In this document: piece by piece, positions 12,202 to 24,300 of the stretch | Layout: each line of letters begins with the position of its first letter | Position numbering within the stretch: the stretch's first letter is position 1 | From: Cercis canadensis | Lineage: Eukaryota > Streptophyta > Magnoliopsida > Fabales > Fabaceae | Reading direction: 5' to 3' | Length of the DNA stretch: 64,000 nucleotides | Assembly (NCBI GenBank): GCA_003255065.1 | Contig: QAOA01001034.1 | Location: forward strand, 213,779 to 277,778 | Notes under the pieces: generated by a model | What the model was told of the DNA's origin: nothing | Database searches by the model: none | Seen by the model: only the letters and a program-made list of their open reading frames with translations | Made by a program: the position numbers and the translations under genes

Positions 12202-13862
12202 GAGTACTATACTACACTTCCCCAAAAAAAAGAAAAAAACAGTTTAAGAATCCCATTATCACCCTTAATCTCCTATTTAAGCATTAGCACTAAAGAGATC
12301 AAGGTCTTTCTTAGTTTTCTTCTCTCTCAAGAGAATCTCAAAGTCTTAGAAGATTCCAAGCACATGAAGACAAATAAAAGAGAGCAGCTGTTACCCTTTA
12401 CTTCAAATGCCCACCAAGAGGTAACAGACAGTTTGTGATAGTTAATTGGAGTCACCTTTTCAAATTCAGATAACCTCAATGACAAGAAGAAACTATTACC
12501 ATTTTTCATGGATTTCTTACCACACACTCTCGTTTTGCTCTGTTTATCATTATAAAAGGCTCTGAAAATCTCAGGCCCCATAAAAAAAACCCCCCAAAAT
12601 TTTGTAAGCTTCTGGCTTGTCCATGTATCCTAAGGGAGGTGTTAGTGTTTGACATTTGGAGTATGACGTATGGTCCTCATGTGGTGTGCTTATTAACGTT
12701 ACAATTAATTTCATGAACTTGTCCTTAACATTGGCTATATATGCACATTAATTAACCCTCAAAATAAAAAGATTGGCTCAATTAATAGTATAACAAGTGA
12801 TTAGGTAAGTGATTCAAATCCTTAACGTCATATGTTGCAGACTTAAAATCATATCAAGTTGAAAAATTACGTTCCAGTAGAAGCAACTTTGAGTTATCTT
12901 TGGCTCCAATTACAAGACAGATAATCCAAGACATACTCAACGTGATTCTGGGGTTCCGTTGAATCAATCTATATTTTTAACGCACGTGAACAGATCAATG
13001 TTGCAAGTATAGTATAGGACAAGAGCATTGAACCAAGTTGACTGCTGGAGCAAAAGTCTGCTCACTGATGAAACCATTATTTTCATGAACCAATTTACTG
13101 TATTTAAAGCTTGAATTGAAACCAGCAAGCAAGCAGAGCAAATCGAGTAGCTGATACAATTGAAAAAGTATGTCTGTGTGTGTGCTAGGACAATCATGGA
13201 TGGTACAAACCAGTAAAGTAAAATCCTAACAGAAGCTAAAAAATCTACATTTTAAGGAGCTACACGATGTAAAAGTGACTGCAATCAAAAAAAAAGTGAG
13301 AACTGCCTTTGCCATATATATATATATATATATATATGTTGGATTAATGTCAACCCGTATTTTCTGTGGGCATTTGTGATTCTGACTTAGTGAGCAGCAG
13401 AGAACTCTCAATTTTACCTTTGATTCAGTCAGCACCCGTGACCCTCAACTTCATTTCTCTTTACTTACATACATCCGCATAGCCACTAATATTTCGATAC
13501 ATAATTTGAACATATACCTCCTTTAATTTTAGGCCAATTATTTAGTCCCAGAAACAAGGTAAAATTTATTAGTGGAATGATTTGTAATTTTACCTGTAAT
13601 ATATATACTACTTGATCATGATATTGATTTTTTTTTTTCCTTCCTTTTCCCATGACAATAGAATGATACAGCCATGGAAATAGAGAAAGGAAAATTGGGT
13701 CATACGATAGGCCTAAAAACAGTTTATTTTGCTTTGACCCAAAATGCAATAAAAACTAAAAAAAAAAACAGCAATTAATCAGAAGCACGTAACCCATTAG
13801 GCAAAAATGCAAGTAACCCATATTTATTATAGGCTTCCCTGTTATAAGAGTTAGACAATTCT

Positions 13863-15534
13863 CTAAGCTACTGTCATTTCCATTCCCCTATCATGATTAG
13901 GTTTCCTCTTATCCTCAAAGAGAGTTTCCATTTCTTCTAAGCTTTTGCCTTTGGTCTCTGGCATAAATACATAGAAGAAAACTGTAGCCACCCCCATTAT
14001 CCCAGCCAGCACAAAAAACATACCCCCAAATGTTATCTTCTTAGAAATGGTCAGGAACGTCATTGACACCACTCCACTCACTAACCGATTCACTGAAATT
14101 GCAAGACTTGAACCTTGGGCCCGGAGCCTCATGGGAAAAATCTCTGAGGAGTAGACCCATGTAATGGGCCCAAGCCCAATAGAAAAGAAGGAAACATCCG
14201 CGCACACGGCCACAATACACAAGGCAATGGCCCAAACAGGCTTGCTGGCTGACTTCTCAAGGAACATCGAACCAAGGCCCAAGGCTGTTAAGGAGACAGC
14301 CATGCCAAATGAGCCCAACAACAAAAGCGGCCGTCTTCCAAACTTGTCCAAGTAAAGAGCCGAGAACAGGACAAAGGAACTCTTGGCTAAGCCCATGATA
14401 ACATTCACACCAAAAAGCTGCTTCTTGTTATGGATTCCGGCGGATTTAAACACCTCCGGGCAGTAATATATGACCGCGTCGTTGCCGGAAGCTTGCATGA
14501 AGAAGTTAATCCCAATGGCCGAAATTAGCATTCGCCTAATGGGCCGGGAAGGCCTTAGAAAGAGCTCCTTCCAAACACCCTGCCCATGCCAAGTGCTATT
14601 AGTAGTAGAACTATTTTCTCCTTGGGCCGAGATTGGGCTCCCATTTGGGCCTGTAACCACAGAGGCAGCTTTGGTAATCTGTTGGAGCCTGACTTGAGCT
14701 TCCTCTTCAGAAGAGGAGATTCTTATCAGAACCTGTTTTGCCTCTGCAACTCGTCCTTTCATTGCAAGCCAACGAGGGGACTCAGGCATAGCAATCACTC
14801 CCAAGGCAACGGCAATAGCAGGTACGGCGGCGAGGCCAAGCATGAGTCTCCAACCCAAATTCTGAGGGAGAGCCGAGAGAGAATAATTGATTATGTAGCC
14901 AAGTAGAATCCCAACAGTGATGAAGACTTCAGGGAGGGAGGTGAGGAAGCCACGGTTCATGGCAGGGGAGAGCTCTGCTGTGTAAACAGGTGCAATCATG
15001 AGGGCATAGCCAACACCAATTCCAGCGACTATTCTACCAGCCAAGAGGAATGCGAATGAAGGGGCAAGACCCATTAAGAGGGCACCAATTAGAAATGTGG
15101 CTGCGGCTAATACTATTGTGTAACGCCTGCCAATCCAATCTGAGGTTTTTCCAGAAGCTAGTGATCCAATTAGGGAGAACACATTGAGGGTACCCACTAA
15201 GATTTCCTCTTGGACTGACGAGATGTGCAGGTTTTCCTTTATTAACATTGCTGCCCCACTCATAACCCCAATATCTGCATAAATAATATCGTGTATAGTA
15301 TAGCAATTCAATCCCTAAAAAAGATTTGATTTTTAGTTCAATTTGGTGATTTTCGTTTGTGGGTTTTGTTCTGTTTGTTTGCCCGGAAAAGGAAAATAAA
15401 AAATAACAGTAAATGAAAATCAGTTATGACTCACCATAGCCGAGGAGAATGGAGTTTGTGGAGGCCAGAAGAGCACAAAGGAATGTGAACCTGTTGAGGC
15501 GAGGTGTTGCTTTGTTTTGTGCAGTGATGTCCAT
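13863..15534 (-). CDS. Polyol/monosaccharide transporter (MFS sugar porter, PLT type), 2 exons
   Basis: Exons: 15534-15435 and 15274-13863, giving 503 residues. The donor follows CTATG and the acceptor is TTTATGCAG; the junction codon restores the family motif GYDIGVMSGA in helix 1. Sugar-porter landmarks are all present: IGRRYT (81-86) between helices 2 and 3, PESPRW (197-202) after helix 6, DKFGRRPLLLLGS between helices 8 and 9, GPITWVYSSEIFP in helix 10, and PETKGKSLEEME after helix 12. Plant PLT proteins are plasma-membrane H+ symporters for linear and cyclic polyols and some hexoses (family knowledge). Helix 7 reads FMQASGND (292-299), where many relatives have a QQ-type pair. The start ATG at 15534 gives a typically short N-terminus. 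Tandem partner of the next gene on the same strand. Confidence 0.92.
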
Positions 15535-15730
15535 TTCTTCCTTTTGGTTAGTGGAATTGCTTGTGCGAGTGAGGAAGAGGAAGATGATGAGGAAATGGTG
15601 GGGTTGAAGAGAATGGGTGTTGGGTCAATTGGGGGAGTGGCAATGGAACTCAAAATCTTGGCATGTTAGTAGGAATGAAGAACACGTCCAGGCCAAGGTA
15701 AAATTAATTTAAAATATAAGCACACAAAAT

Positions 15731-16715
15731 TGTTTTAAAATCTGGACCCGGACTCGGACCGGGCGGTCTGACCACTCCGACCAATGCCAGAAAGAAAATC
15801 GGTCCGGTTAAACTGCCTAAAATCAGTGAGAACTATTTGGACCAGCACGAATTAGTGAACCGGTTTGGTTTTGACAAAACCGCAAGGCTTGGAAAATTGG
15901 CAAAATTGAAGAAAAAATTGTTCATGCATGAATTTGAACTCCTTTCCCTTAAGTATATTACTTTTAAGTATATTACTACATATAAATATATTTATTAATA
16001 GAATTGTTAGAAAATTAATAGAAACAATATTTAATAGATTTGAAACTACTACCTCTTACTGAAAAAAATTCACAATCCAAACTACTAGGATAGCTCAAAA
16101 CTTACATTTGTTGTTGCTCAAAAATTATTTATTAACTATTTTGTAGATTTATTCAATATTATATATTTAAATATGTAAAAATTATAATACATAATCACAC
16201 ATTACATATATTTTAAGACTTTTTACTAATTTTTAAAAATTATATATATTTTTTCTCTTGGTCTATTATGCACGATTTAATTAGTTTTTTAGTTATTTAT
16301 TTATTTGTTTAGCTAATACTATGTGACTTTGTCTCTCTCTTTTTTTCTTGGTATTATTATCTAGTTATTTATCTATATGTTCTAATTATCTAATTTTGTT
16401 ATATTAAAAATTGTGAACTTTATTATATTGAGAGTATGTGAACTTATAAGAGATGTTAGTTATTGAAATAATTTAATTTTGTTATGGGACACCATTTTAA
16501 ATTAGGTGTATATAGATTAAGTTTTTATATCTTTTGATTTTTAATTATTTTATTATTTAAGTTTGAGACTTTTACTTATGAATTAAATTTGATAATTTGT
16601 GCTTCATTCTTCATGTTTTATTCTTTGTGAATCTTTAAGTTTGGAAAAAGTTTTGATTGGTCCGACCGATTTTTTTTGTCACACCAATTCACTTATTGCT
16701 CTGATTTTTAAAACA
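15731..16715. mobile_element. Non-autonomous DNA element with TGTTTTAAAA ends
   Basis: The left end TGTTTTAAAATCTGG (from 15731) is an imperfect inverted copy of the right end CTGATTTTTAAAACA (to 16715). Inside each end are mirrored CGGTCCG/GGTCCGACCG GC-rich blocks, which contrast with the AT-rich core. There is no coding frame. A clear target duplication was not found, so the superfamily is not assigned. It occupies most of the intergenic space between the transporter genes; the remainder (15535-15730 and 16716-17477) shows nothing else. Confidence 0.5.
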
Positions 16716-17477
16716 TTGGATGGCAGATCTGTATTTGAACTTTTCCATTGATTCAAGACATTACTATGTGCACATACAAGTACAAAAAAATGTTTATTTA
16801 ACTAAATTAATTTAAACTTTTTTTTATAGAACAAAAATAACACTATCTTAACTAATTTAAGATAGTGAGAGACATTCACTAGAGTGCATCAAGCATTTCT
16901 CTTATTAGCATATCACATTTTCACTTGCGCTCACTTATCAGTAAAGTAATGTTTGCATAGACTCAATTTACACAAGTTATTATAATTTTGAACTCTCACC
17001 AAAGCCGAATGAGAACTATCATCCAGTTTAGGGAGATATAAGATTGATACAAAGAATATGAGGTACATTGACCCTGTTATATTGATTTCTACATGATCAT
17101 TATAGTAACCTTTTCTGGACACACACACATGCACATCAAGAAAAAAAATTTAAATAATGAGGAAGCCTCAAAATGCCAAGCAAGCCCTTTCTATGAAACA
17201 CCTACTTAATCAGTGGATCTAGGTTGTATCTTTAACTTTGCATCCTATAAAATGCATGTGATATTAATGTATCAACTACTTCTTCCTTTTCCAACAATCA
17301 ATTACGTGCCTCACCAAGCAAACAATAGAAATTGCATTTATGTATTTGCCATTCGCTTCAGCTCACCACTTCTATCTTTGACTTGCTGACCAATGTAGCA
17401 ATTACCAAACAAGACAAACAACTGAATACTTGTTTGTACTTGCAGAATTTGGTAAAGCAAGAACTTGACTTTTATTT

Positions 17478-19510
17478 TCAATGTGGTCCATCCTCGAAGA
17501 GAGCTTCAATGTCCTCTAAGCTTTTCCCCTTGGTTTCTGGCAGAAAGCAATAGAAGAAAAGGGTACCAACAACCATTATTCCAGCAAGCACAAAGAACAT
17601 TCCCCCAAATGTTATTTCCTCTGAAATGCTAAGAAATGTCATGGACACTATCCCACTCACCAACCGATTCACTGAAATGGCCAAGCTTGAACCTTGGGCC
17701 CGTAACCTCAATGGGAAAATCTCGGATGAGTAAACCCAAGTTATAGGCCCAAGCCCAATAGAAAAGAAGGAAACAGTAGCACACACAGCAACTACGCATA
17801 GCACGATGGCCCATGTGGGCTTGCTAGATGAATACTCAAGAAACTTAGAACCCAAGCCCAGCCCAAATAAAGAGACTGCCATACCAAATGAGCCCAATAA
17901 CAACATGGGCCGCCTCCCAAGCCTGTCCAAGAACAGGGCTGATATCAAAACAAAGGAGGTCTTGGCAATTCCCATGAGAATTGTGACACCTACAAGCTGT
18001 TGCTCACTCTGAATCCCAGCTTGCCTGAACACTTCAGGGCTGTAATACACCACAGCATCATTGCCAGAAGCTTGCATGAAGAAGTTGACACCAATGGCTG
18101 CAATAAGAATCCGGCAGACGCTCGGCGAGGGTCTTAATAACTCTTTCCAAACCCCTTGTCCAGTCCACTTACCAGAAGCAGCAGCATTGTGCTGGTTCAT
18201 GAGGGAAGCAACCTCTGATATTTCTGCAAGTCTTAGTTCAGCTTCTCCTTTGCTTTCTGATGTCTTGATCAATACCTCCTTAGCTTCCCGAAACCGGCCC
18301 TTCACGACAAGCCAGCGAGGCGACTCTGGCATTGCTAATACACCAAGTGCTACTCCAATTGCTGGCAGGGCAGCAAGTCCAAGCATTAGTCTCCAGTTTA
18401 AGTTATGTGGAAGAGGTGCCNAACCCCTTGTCCAGTCCACTTACCAGAAGCAGCCTCTGATATTTCTGCAAGTCTTAGTTCAGCTTCTCCTTTGCTTTCT
18501 GATGTCTTGATCAATACCTCCTTAGCTTCCCGAAACCGGCCCTTCACGACAAGCCAGCGAGGCGACTCTGGCATTGCTAATACACCAAGTGCTACTCCAA
18601 TTGCTGGCAGGGCAGCAAGTCCAAGCATTAGTCTCCAGTTTAAGTTATGTGGAAGAGGTGCCAAAGCATAGTTGGAAATATAACCCAAAAGAATTCCAAC
18701 ATTGATGAAGACTTCAGGGAGGGAGGTGAGGAAGCCTCTAGTGAGAGCAGGAGAGAGCTCTGCTACATAGACAGGAGCAATCATGAGGGAGTAGCCAACA
18801 CCAATGCCAGCAACTACACGCCCAATCATGAGGAATGAGAATGAAGGTGCTAACCCCATTAGAAGAGCTCCTATCAGAAATGTGGCTGCAGCTAGAATTA
18901 TAGTGTACCTTCTCCCAATCATATCAGAAATTTTACCAGAGGCAAGAGATCCTATTAAAGAACATACATTAAGGCAACCAACCAAGATTTCAACTTGGAT
19001 TGAGGTAATGTTGAGATTTTCCCTTATGTAAAGCACAGCACCACTCATGACCCCAATATCTGCAAATAGCAATTTATTGTTTATCCCAATAAGAAGCATT
19101 ACACTTGCAAGCAAAAGCTTCAATTTTTATCAATATAGATTCAACCCTTTGTTCCTTCTATAGAATTCTTTTAGTGCTGTGTGTGTAGGGGGAAATGCAA
19201 GGGTGAAAGATGCAAATCTAGCAGGTGCTGATTAGAGTAAAAACTCACCATAGCCCAAGAGAATAGAGTTAGTAGATGCCAAAATAGCACCAGCAAGTGC
19301 ATATCTATTGAGACGAGGCTTGCTTTGGAATGAGACACAAACATCTTCTGACAACTTCTGCTTATAGAAGCTAGGTTCAGGGACTTCCTCTGCACATGTT
19401 CCTCCTCTTCTCCAATTTTTCAGATCGGTTTCTGCTGCAGAAGAATCCGAACCAGGAAGGGGGTAATAATAATGCTGCTTGCTCTTTTGTAGACCAGAAT
19501 TATCCTGCAT
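17478..19510 (-). CDS. Second polyol/monosaccharide transporter (PLT type), 2 exons, broken by assembly duplication
   Basis: Exon 1 is 19510-19249 and exon 2 runs 19059-17478; the splice again rebuilds GYDIGVMSGA. The N-terminal cytosolic extension (about 70 residues) is longer than in the neighbour. Landmarks: GRRYTIILAA, PESPRWLVVKGR, DRLGRRPMLLLGSFG, GPITWVYSSEIFPLRLRAQG, PETKGKSLEDIEALF. The chromosomal sequence contains part of exon 2 twice (18150-18420 and 18422-18662) around an N, which shifts the frame as assembled. With either copy alone the frame is open: 533 residues with the longer copy, 523 with the shorter. The copies differ by 30 bp in the loop between helices 6 and 7. The strong similarity to the upstream gene indicates tandem duplication. 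Same transport role inferred. Confidence 0.9.
18150..18662. repeat. Assembly duplication inside the transporter exon, N at 18421
   Basis: 18150-18420 (271 bp) and 18422-18662 (241 bp) are the same exon segment. By eye they are identical apart from a clean 30-bp gap in the second copy. The junction is a single N. The most economical interpretation is two alleles differing by an in-frame indel, both retained by the assembler. Confidence 0.9.
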
Positions 19511-20932
19511 CTCTGCAAAAGGAAATGTAGAAAAACAGATGCCTGGCCTTTTCGGACTTGGACAACACTTTGAATAGGGAATATAAGATAACTATCTCTA
19601 CATATTATCTTTCTTGTTTTATATTAATAATAACTTGTCTGAAGCCAATAGCTTCTTCTTCTTCTTCACGTTCTTATCTGAAGCCAATAACTTGTCTATT
19701 TTATTTTCTCCAATTTTTAATCTTTCAAACATTTTCCGCAAGAAAAATCACTGGCAATGCTGGGGCCTCAAGAAAAGAATGCCAGCGTGGCCAAAGCACG
19801 CCTTTTACTTGTAATTACACGAATGGCTTACATTAAGATGCATCATGACCAGTTCAGGATCACAGCAGTTTCTGTTTTTTTTTTTTTTTTCAGCATTCAT
19901 AATATCAGCAATAAAATAGATGACACATGATAATATAATAAAGCATATAATTTTAACAAAGTAAGCCTATGCACAAAAGGATCACGTTTCAACTTTGAAA
20001 TGGTAGTTTTTTTTTTTTGGACCATGCTTTCAAATGGTGGTTGCGTGAGAAGTACTTATCATGTAAATCATCTAGCTGGCAATTTTAAAGAGGGACCAAG
20101 CTGATCCTTTAGATTTGTTTATAACCAAAATTATCACGTGATCAGCACTCAGCAGTAGACAAAATTTGTCACAATCGGGATACAATATTAGTGTGAACAC
20201 AAACCTTAGAAAGAATATTCCTCACTTTTTAATTTATATTAGAGAATACAGATTCAGCCAAAGCAAGCGCTGTCAACGAAGTAAATACTAAAATAGCAAA
20301 CTCGGGAAGCTTAATTAAATCTTCAATGTCATGCTTACCTTTAACGTGTTTCTGTTTTGACTTCATTTCTGACACACCCAACACGTGCACAACAGAGGGT
20401 GAGGGATGTGATGTCCCTCTTCCTCCATTCCACNAATACAGATTCAGCCAAAGCAAGCGCTGTCAACAAAGTAAATACTAAAATAGCAAACTCGGGAAGC
20501 TTAATTAAATCTTCAATGTCATGCTTACCTTTAACGTGTTTCTGTTTTGACTTCATTTCTGACACACACAACACGTGCACAACAGAGGGTGAGGGATGTG
20601 ATGTCCCTCTTCCTCCATTCCACAATTTTTAAATTAAGAACAAAAAAATGTCCTCTTTGGTTTGATAAGATTAGAGCAACAACTTCTTATCCACTACTGC
20701 TCTATGATAATAAGCTAGACTAATTATTTTGTGAAGGTAGTTGTGGTCAGATTAATTATCCTCTAAAGACATTTGCGGCAAGATCAATTATCCTCTGAAG
20801 GCAGCTTGGTGATTTCCTCAAAGGGAATCTCCACTCTAAGGCATCTCTAGGTGCAGGATGGACTCTATAGAATTCATCCTTAATTTTAGTATTTCTTAAA
20901 GCATATTTAGCAAAACCCCATGTCAACGTAAG
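19511..20932. other. Intergenic region with a duplicated segment
   Basis: Upstream flank of the second transporter. Apart from poly-T tracts (about 19875-19891 and 20010-20020) and the allele duplication at 20245-20623, I see no gene or defined element. Short open frames across the N are artefacts of the duplication. Confidence 0.55.
20245..20623. repeat. Assembly duplication (two alleles) around N at 20434
   Basis: 20245-20433 and 20435-20623 are both 189 bp and differ at two visible positions. The junction is a single N. Same interpretation as the other N-linked repeats. Non-coding. Confidence 0.85.
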
Positions 20933-21201
20933 GTAAACATGTTAAAATATCTCAATTTGTAGTCCAAAGTGTTTGGGATACAGGAGACGCCAACCGGCAA
21001 AAGGGCTATACAACAAGTCATGGCAAACAGAGGTTAAAGAAGGTACACATAATAATGATAATATCCATTGGTTTTGAGTTACAGGATAGAGGATACATAC
21101 TTGAAGGTTTCCAATAGCTGAATGATGAGCATAAAACATTGAAGGGTGGCCAAACCTGGATTAACTTAACCACTCAACTTCTGAATCACGAATCACGATG
21201 A
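20933..21201. other. Apparent empty-site allele of the retrotransposon insertion
   Basis: These 269 bases recur at 26418-26686, immediately to the right of the retrotransposon 3' LTR, with about two substitutions. On the left they follow the flank without interruption: the target GTAAA occurs once, with no LTR before it. They end at the single N at 21202, after which sequence resumes inside the 5' LTR. The left copy therefore looks like the uninserted haplotype. Confidence 0.8.
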
Positions 21202-21202
21202 N

Positions 21203-21307
21203 GCTTCTGCTCTGTGGGTAGGAGTTTTCCTTATTCTACTGTCATTATCTTCCGCATTTCTATCTTAATATTCAGTCATTTTCTATCATACTACTGGGTA
21301 CCTATTA
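21203..21307 (+). repeat. 5' LTR, right 105 bp only
   Basis: Aligns without gaps to 26313-26417 with two transitions. The missing left 163 bp fall in the gap marked by N at 21202. Confidence 0.9.
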
Positions 21308-21339
21308 ATTGGTCCGACCTGCCAGATACCCAACGGTGA

Positions 21340-24300
21340 ATGAGTACAAGAATGACTGCCAGAGTTGATACCATGGAAACCAAGGTTACATCCTTGGAGA
21401 CGCAGCTTCAGGAGTTGAAGGGTTCTGTAGCAGGATTCTAGAAATCCATGGAGCAAGAGAAAGTAGCGCGAGCTGCCGAGAATCAAGCTCACAAAGCAAA
21501 GCGACGGGAGAACGCTGAGTTTCGCACCTTAGTGTCTGACTGGATGCGTTGGAACCTCACCGGCAAAGGTTTCCACAATCCAGGAAATTCTCGCACTCCC
21601 GGAGATCGTGATGATCAAACTCTACAATCGAACGAGCGATTCTCTGGAACTAATCGAAATCTACGATCAGGCGAGAGGAATCACTTCTCTGGAACAACTT
21701 CAGGGAAAACATTGGAAGAAGAAACCACTCTCGATGAGTTCCGTATGGCTGAGAAGAAGGTCGAATTACCTTCTTTCGATGGAACTGACCCAAGAGGGTG
21801 GATAACCCGAGCTGAGACCTACTTTCGGGTCCAAAATACCCGACCCGAGGTGAAAGTATTGCTTGCCCAGGTGTCAATTGAGGGGCATGCGGTGCACTGG
21901 TTTTCACTTCTGTGGGAATCAGAGACTGAGTTGACATGGGAGGCTCTCAAGTTGGCTCTTCTTACACGATATGGAGGATTGTTATCGCAGAACCCCTATG
22001 AGCAGCTGGCGGAATTGAGGCAAATTGGTTCAGTGGCAGAATACACTGAAGCCTTCGAAGTCTTGGCCTCACAAGTCTTTCGACTTCCAGAACAGCAAGC
22101 AATAGGATATTATATGCATGGGTTACGGGTAGAAATTCGGCGATGGGTAAGAGTTCATAACCCACATACACGAACCCACATAATGAACTTGGCCAGAGAC
22201 GTGAAGTATGCTCTGTTCGGAGACAATGGCAACAGAGGAGAAACAAGGAGCACAGGAACTAGAGAAGGTATGAATTATGGCCCGGGATCAAATCATAAGG
22301 TGACCACTGGGGGAATTTTTTCTTCCCAAAACTCTGCAAATCATTCCAAGGAAGGAGGCATTGGATGGAGATCAGTGCCCAAACCTCTTATGCACGATCG
22401 TCCTTCAGCTATGGGCACAACAAGAGCATAGCACCAAAAGGGAGGGGAAGCCAGGAACAGGGGAATCCGACACCTCTCTGCTCAAGAATTGTTTGACAGG
22501 AAGAAGAAGGGCTTATGTTTCCAATGTGGACAGCATTACCATCCTCTACATCAATGTCCTGACAAGTAGCTGAGAGTCACTCTTTTGGCAGAGGATGAGG
22601 TTATTAACGATGAAGGAGAGATCACAACACTGGAAATTGAAAATGACAAAACTGAAGAAGTAAGTTGCACTGCCTTACAGTTATTCCATTATTCTGAAGA
22701 ACAAGTGTCTTGTTCCAAGGTTATGAAGTTGGAAGGAAAGGTAAATGGGGTACCAATTCTTGTTCTAATCGACAGTGGGGCCAGTCATAACTTTGTTTCA
22801 CAAAGATTGGTGCAAGTGCTGGGTTTAGAGGTGTAAGAAACCCAAGAGATTGGCATCCGGCTAGGAGATGGCCATCGGGTGATAACAAAGGAGAAATGTC
22901 AATTGCAAGTAGATTTGGGAGCAGTGGTGGCATCCATTGAAGCATTTGTTTTTAATATTGGGAATCTGGACCTTATATTGGGAGTTTCATGGCTTGGAAC
23001 CTTGGGTGTAGTACAAGTTGATTGGGGAACAATGACTGGCAACCAATGGGTCACTTTGCAGGGAAATTCTAAAGGATCTTTCGCTTCTGCCTCTCTCCAT
23101 AACATCATTGGAAGCATGACTTATGATGTGGGAAGACTGTTGTGGAGTGCTGAGGTTCATTGTCAAAAAGGAGATCAACCAAAAAACTTATCCAAAAGAC
23201 AGCTTATAGAACTACAAGCAGTCATTGACCAATTTCCTGAGGTATTCTCTGAAATTCAGACCCTACCACCTCATAGACATAATGATCATGCAATTGTACT
23301 TCAACCCGGACAAGGTCCTATTAGTGTTAGACTTTATCGATACCCACATTTCTAAAAAGATGAGATTGAATGACAGGTCCAGAAGTTGCTGCAGGAAAGG
23401 TTTATTAGGCCCAGCAATAGTGCTTTTTCAAGTCCGGTAATCTTAGTAAAGAAGAAAGACAATTCTTGGAGAATGTGTGTGGACTATAAGGCATTGAATA
23501 GAGGGACTGTACCAGATAAATATCTCATTCCAGTGGTGGAGGAACTCTTAGATGAACTACATGATGCTTGGTTCTTTACTAAGCTCGATCTTAAGTCGGG
23601 TTTTCACCAAATCAGAGTAAAGGAGGAAGATGTTCACAAAACAGCATTCAGAACACATGAAGGCCACTACGAGTATTTGGTTATGCCCTTCGGACTTACT
23701 AATGCCCCCGCCACTTTTCAATCAACCATGAATGATGTCTTTAGACCTTGTCTTCGAAGGTCTGTTCTTGTCTTCTTTGACGATATTCTAGTTTACAATC
23801 CAGATTGGCAAACCCACTTAACACATTTATCTAAGGTGTTGGAAATAATGAGACTCAATAGCTTGGTGGTTAACAACAAAAAGTGTAGCTTGGCACGGAG
23901 TTCCATTGAATATTTGGGCCACATCATATCCAGACAAGGTGTAGCAATGGATCCAGAGAAAATTATAAGTATGCTAAACTGGCCAATTTCTAAAAATGTG
24001 AAGGGTGTGAGAGGGTTTTTGGGGCTGACAGGTTATTATAGGAAGTTCATCCAGGGGTATGGTAAAATAGCTAAACCTCTCACCAAATTAACAAAAAAAA
24101 AGGGATTTCATTGGGGAGCAGCAGCCCAAGAAGCTTTTGAGACACTTAAGAAGGTCATGACTACATCCCCGGTCTTAGCCTTACTAGATTTTACTCATCC
24201 TTTTGAAGTAGAGTGTGATGCATCGAGTAGAGGACTTGGAGCAGTCCTTATGCAGCAAAGAAGGCCTCTTGCTTATTTCAGCAAGGCCTTATTGGATAAC

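Larger units (their letters stand above)
8390..13862. other. Intergenic region, no gene seen
   Basis: About 5.5 kb of AT-rich DNA between the second OFP gene and the first transporter. It contains a G-box upstream of the OFP gene, two assembly duplications around single Ns (9171 and 11906), a hairpin MITE near 11407-11677, and a TA dinucleotide run at about 13315-13337. Open frames in it are short and unrecognisable. Confidence 0.6.

Noticed and set aside
20229-20632. Frames of about 75-95 codons on both strands
   Set aside because: They run across the N between two allele copies and repeat themselves; assembly artefact.
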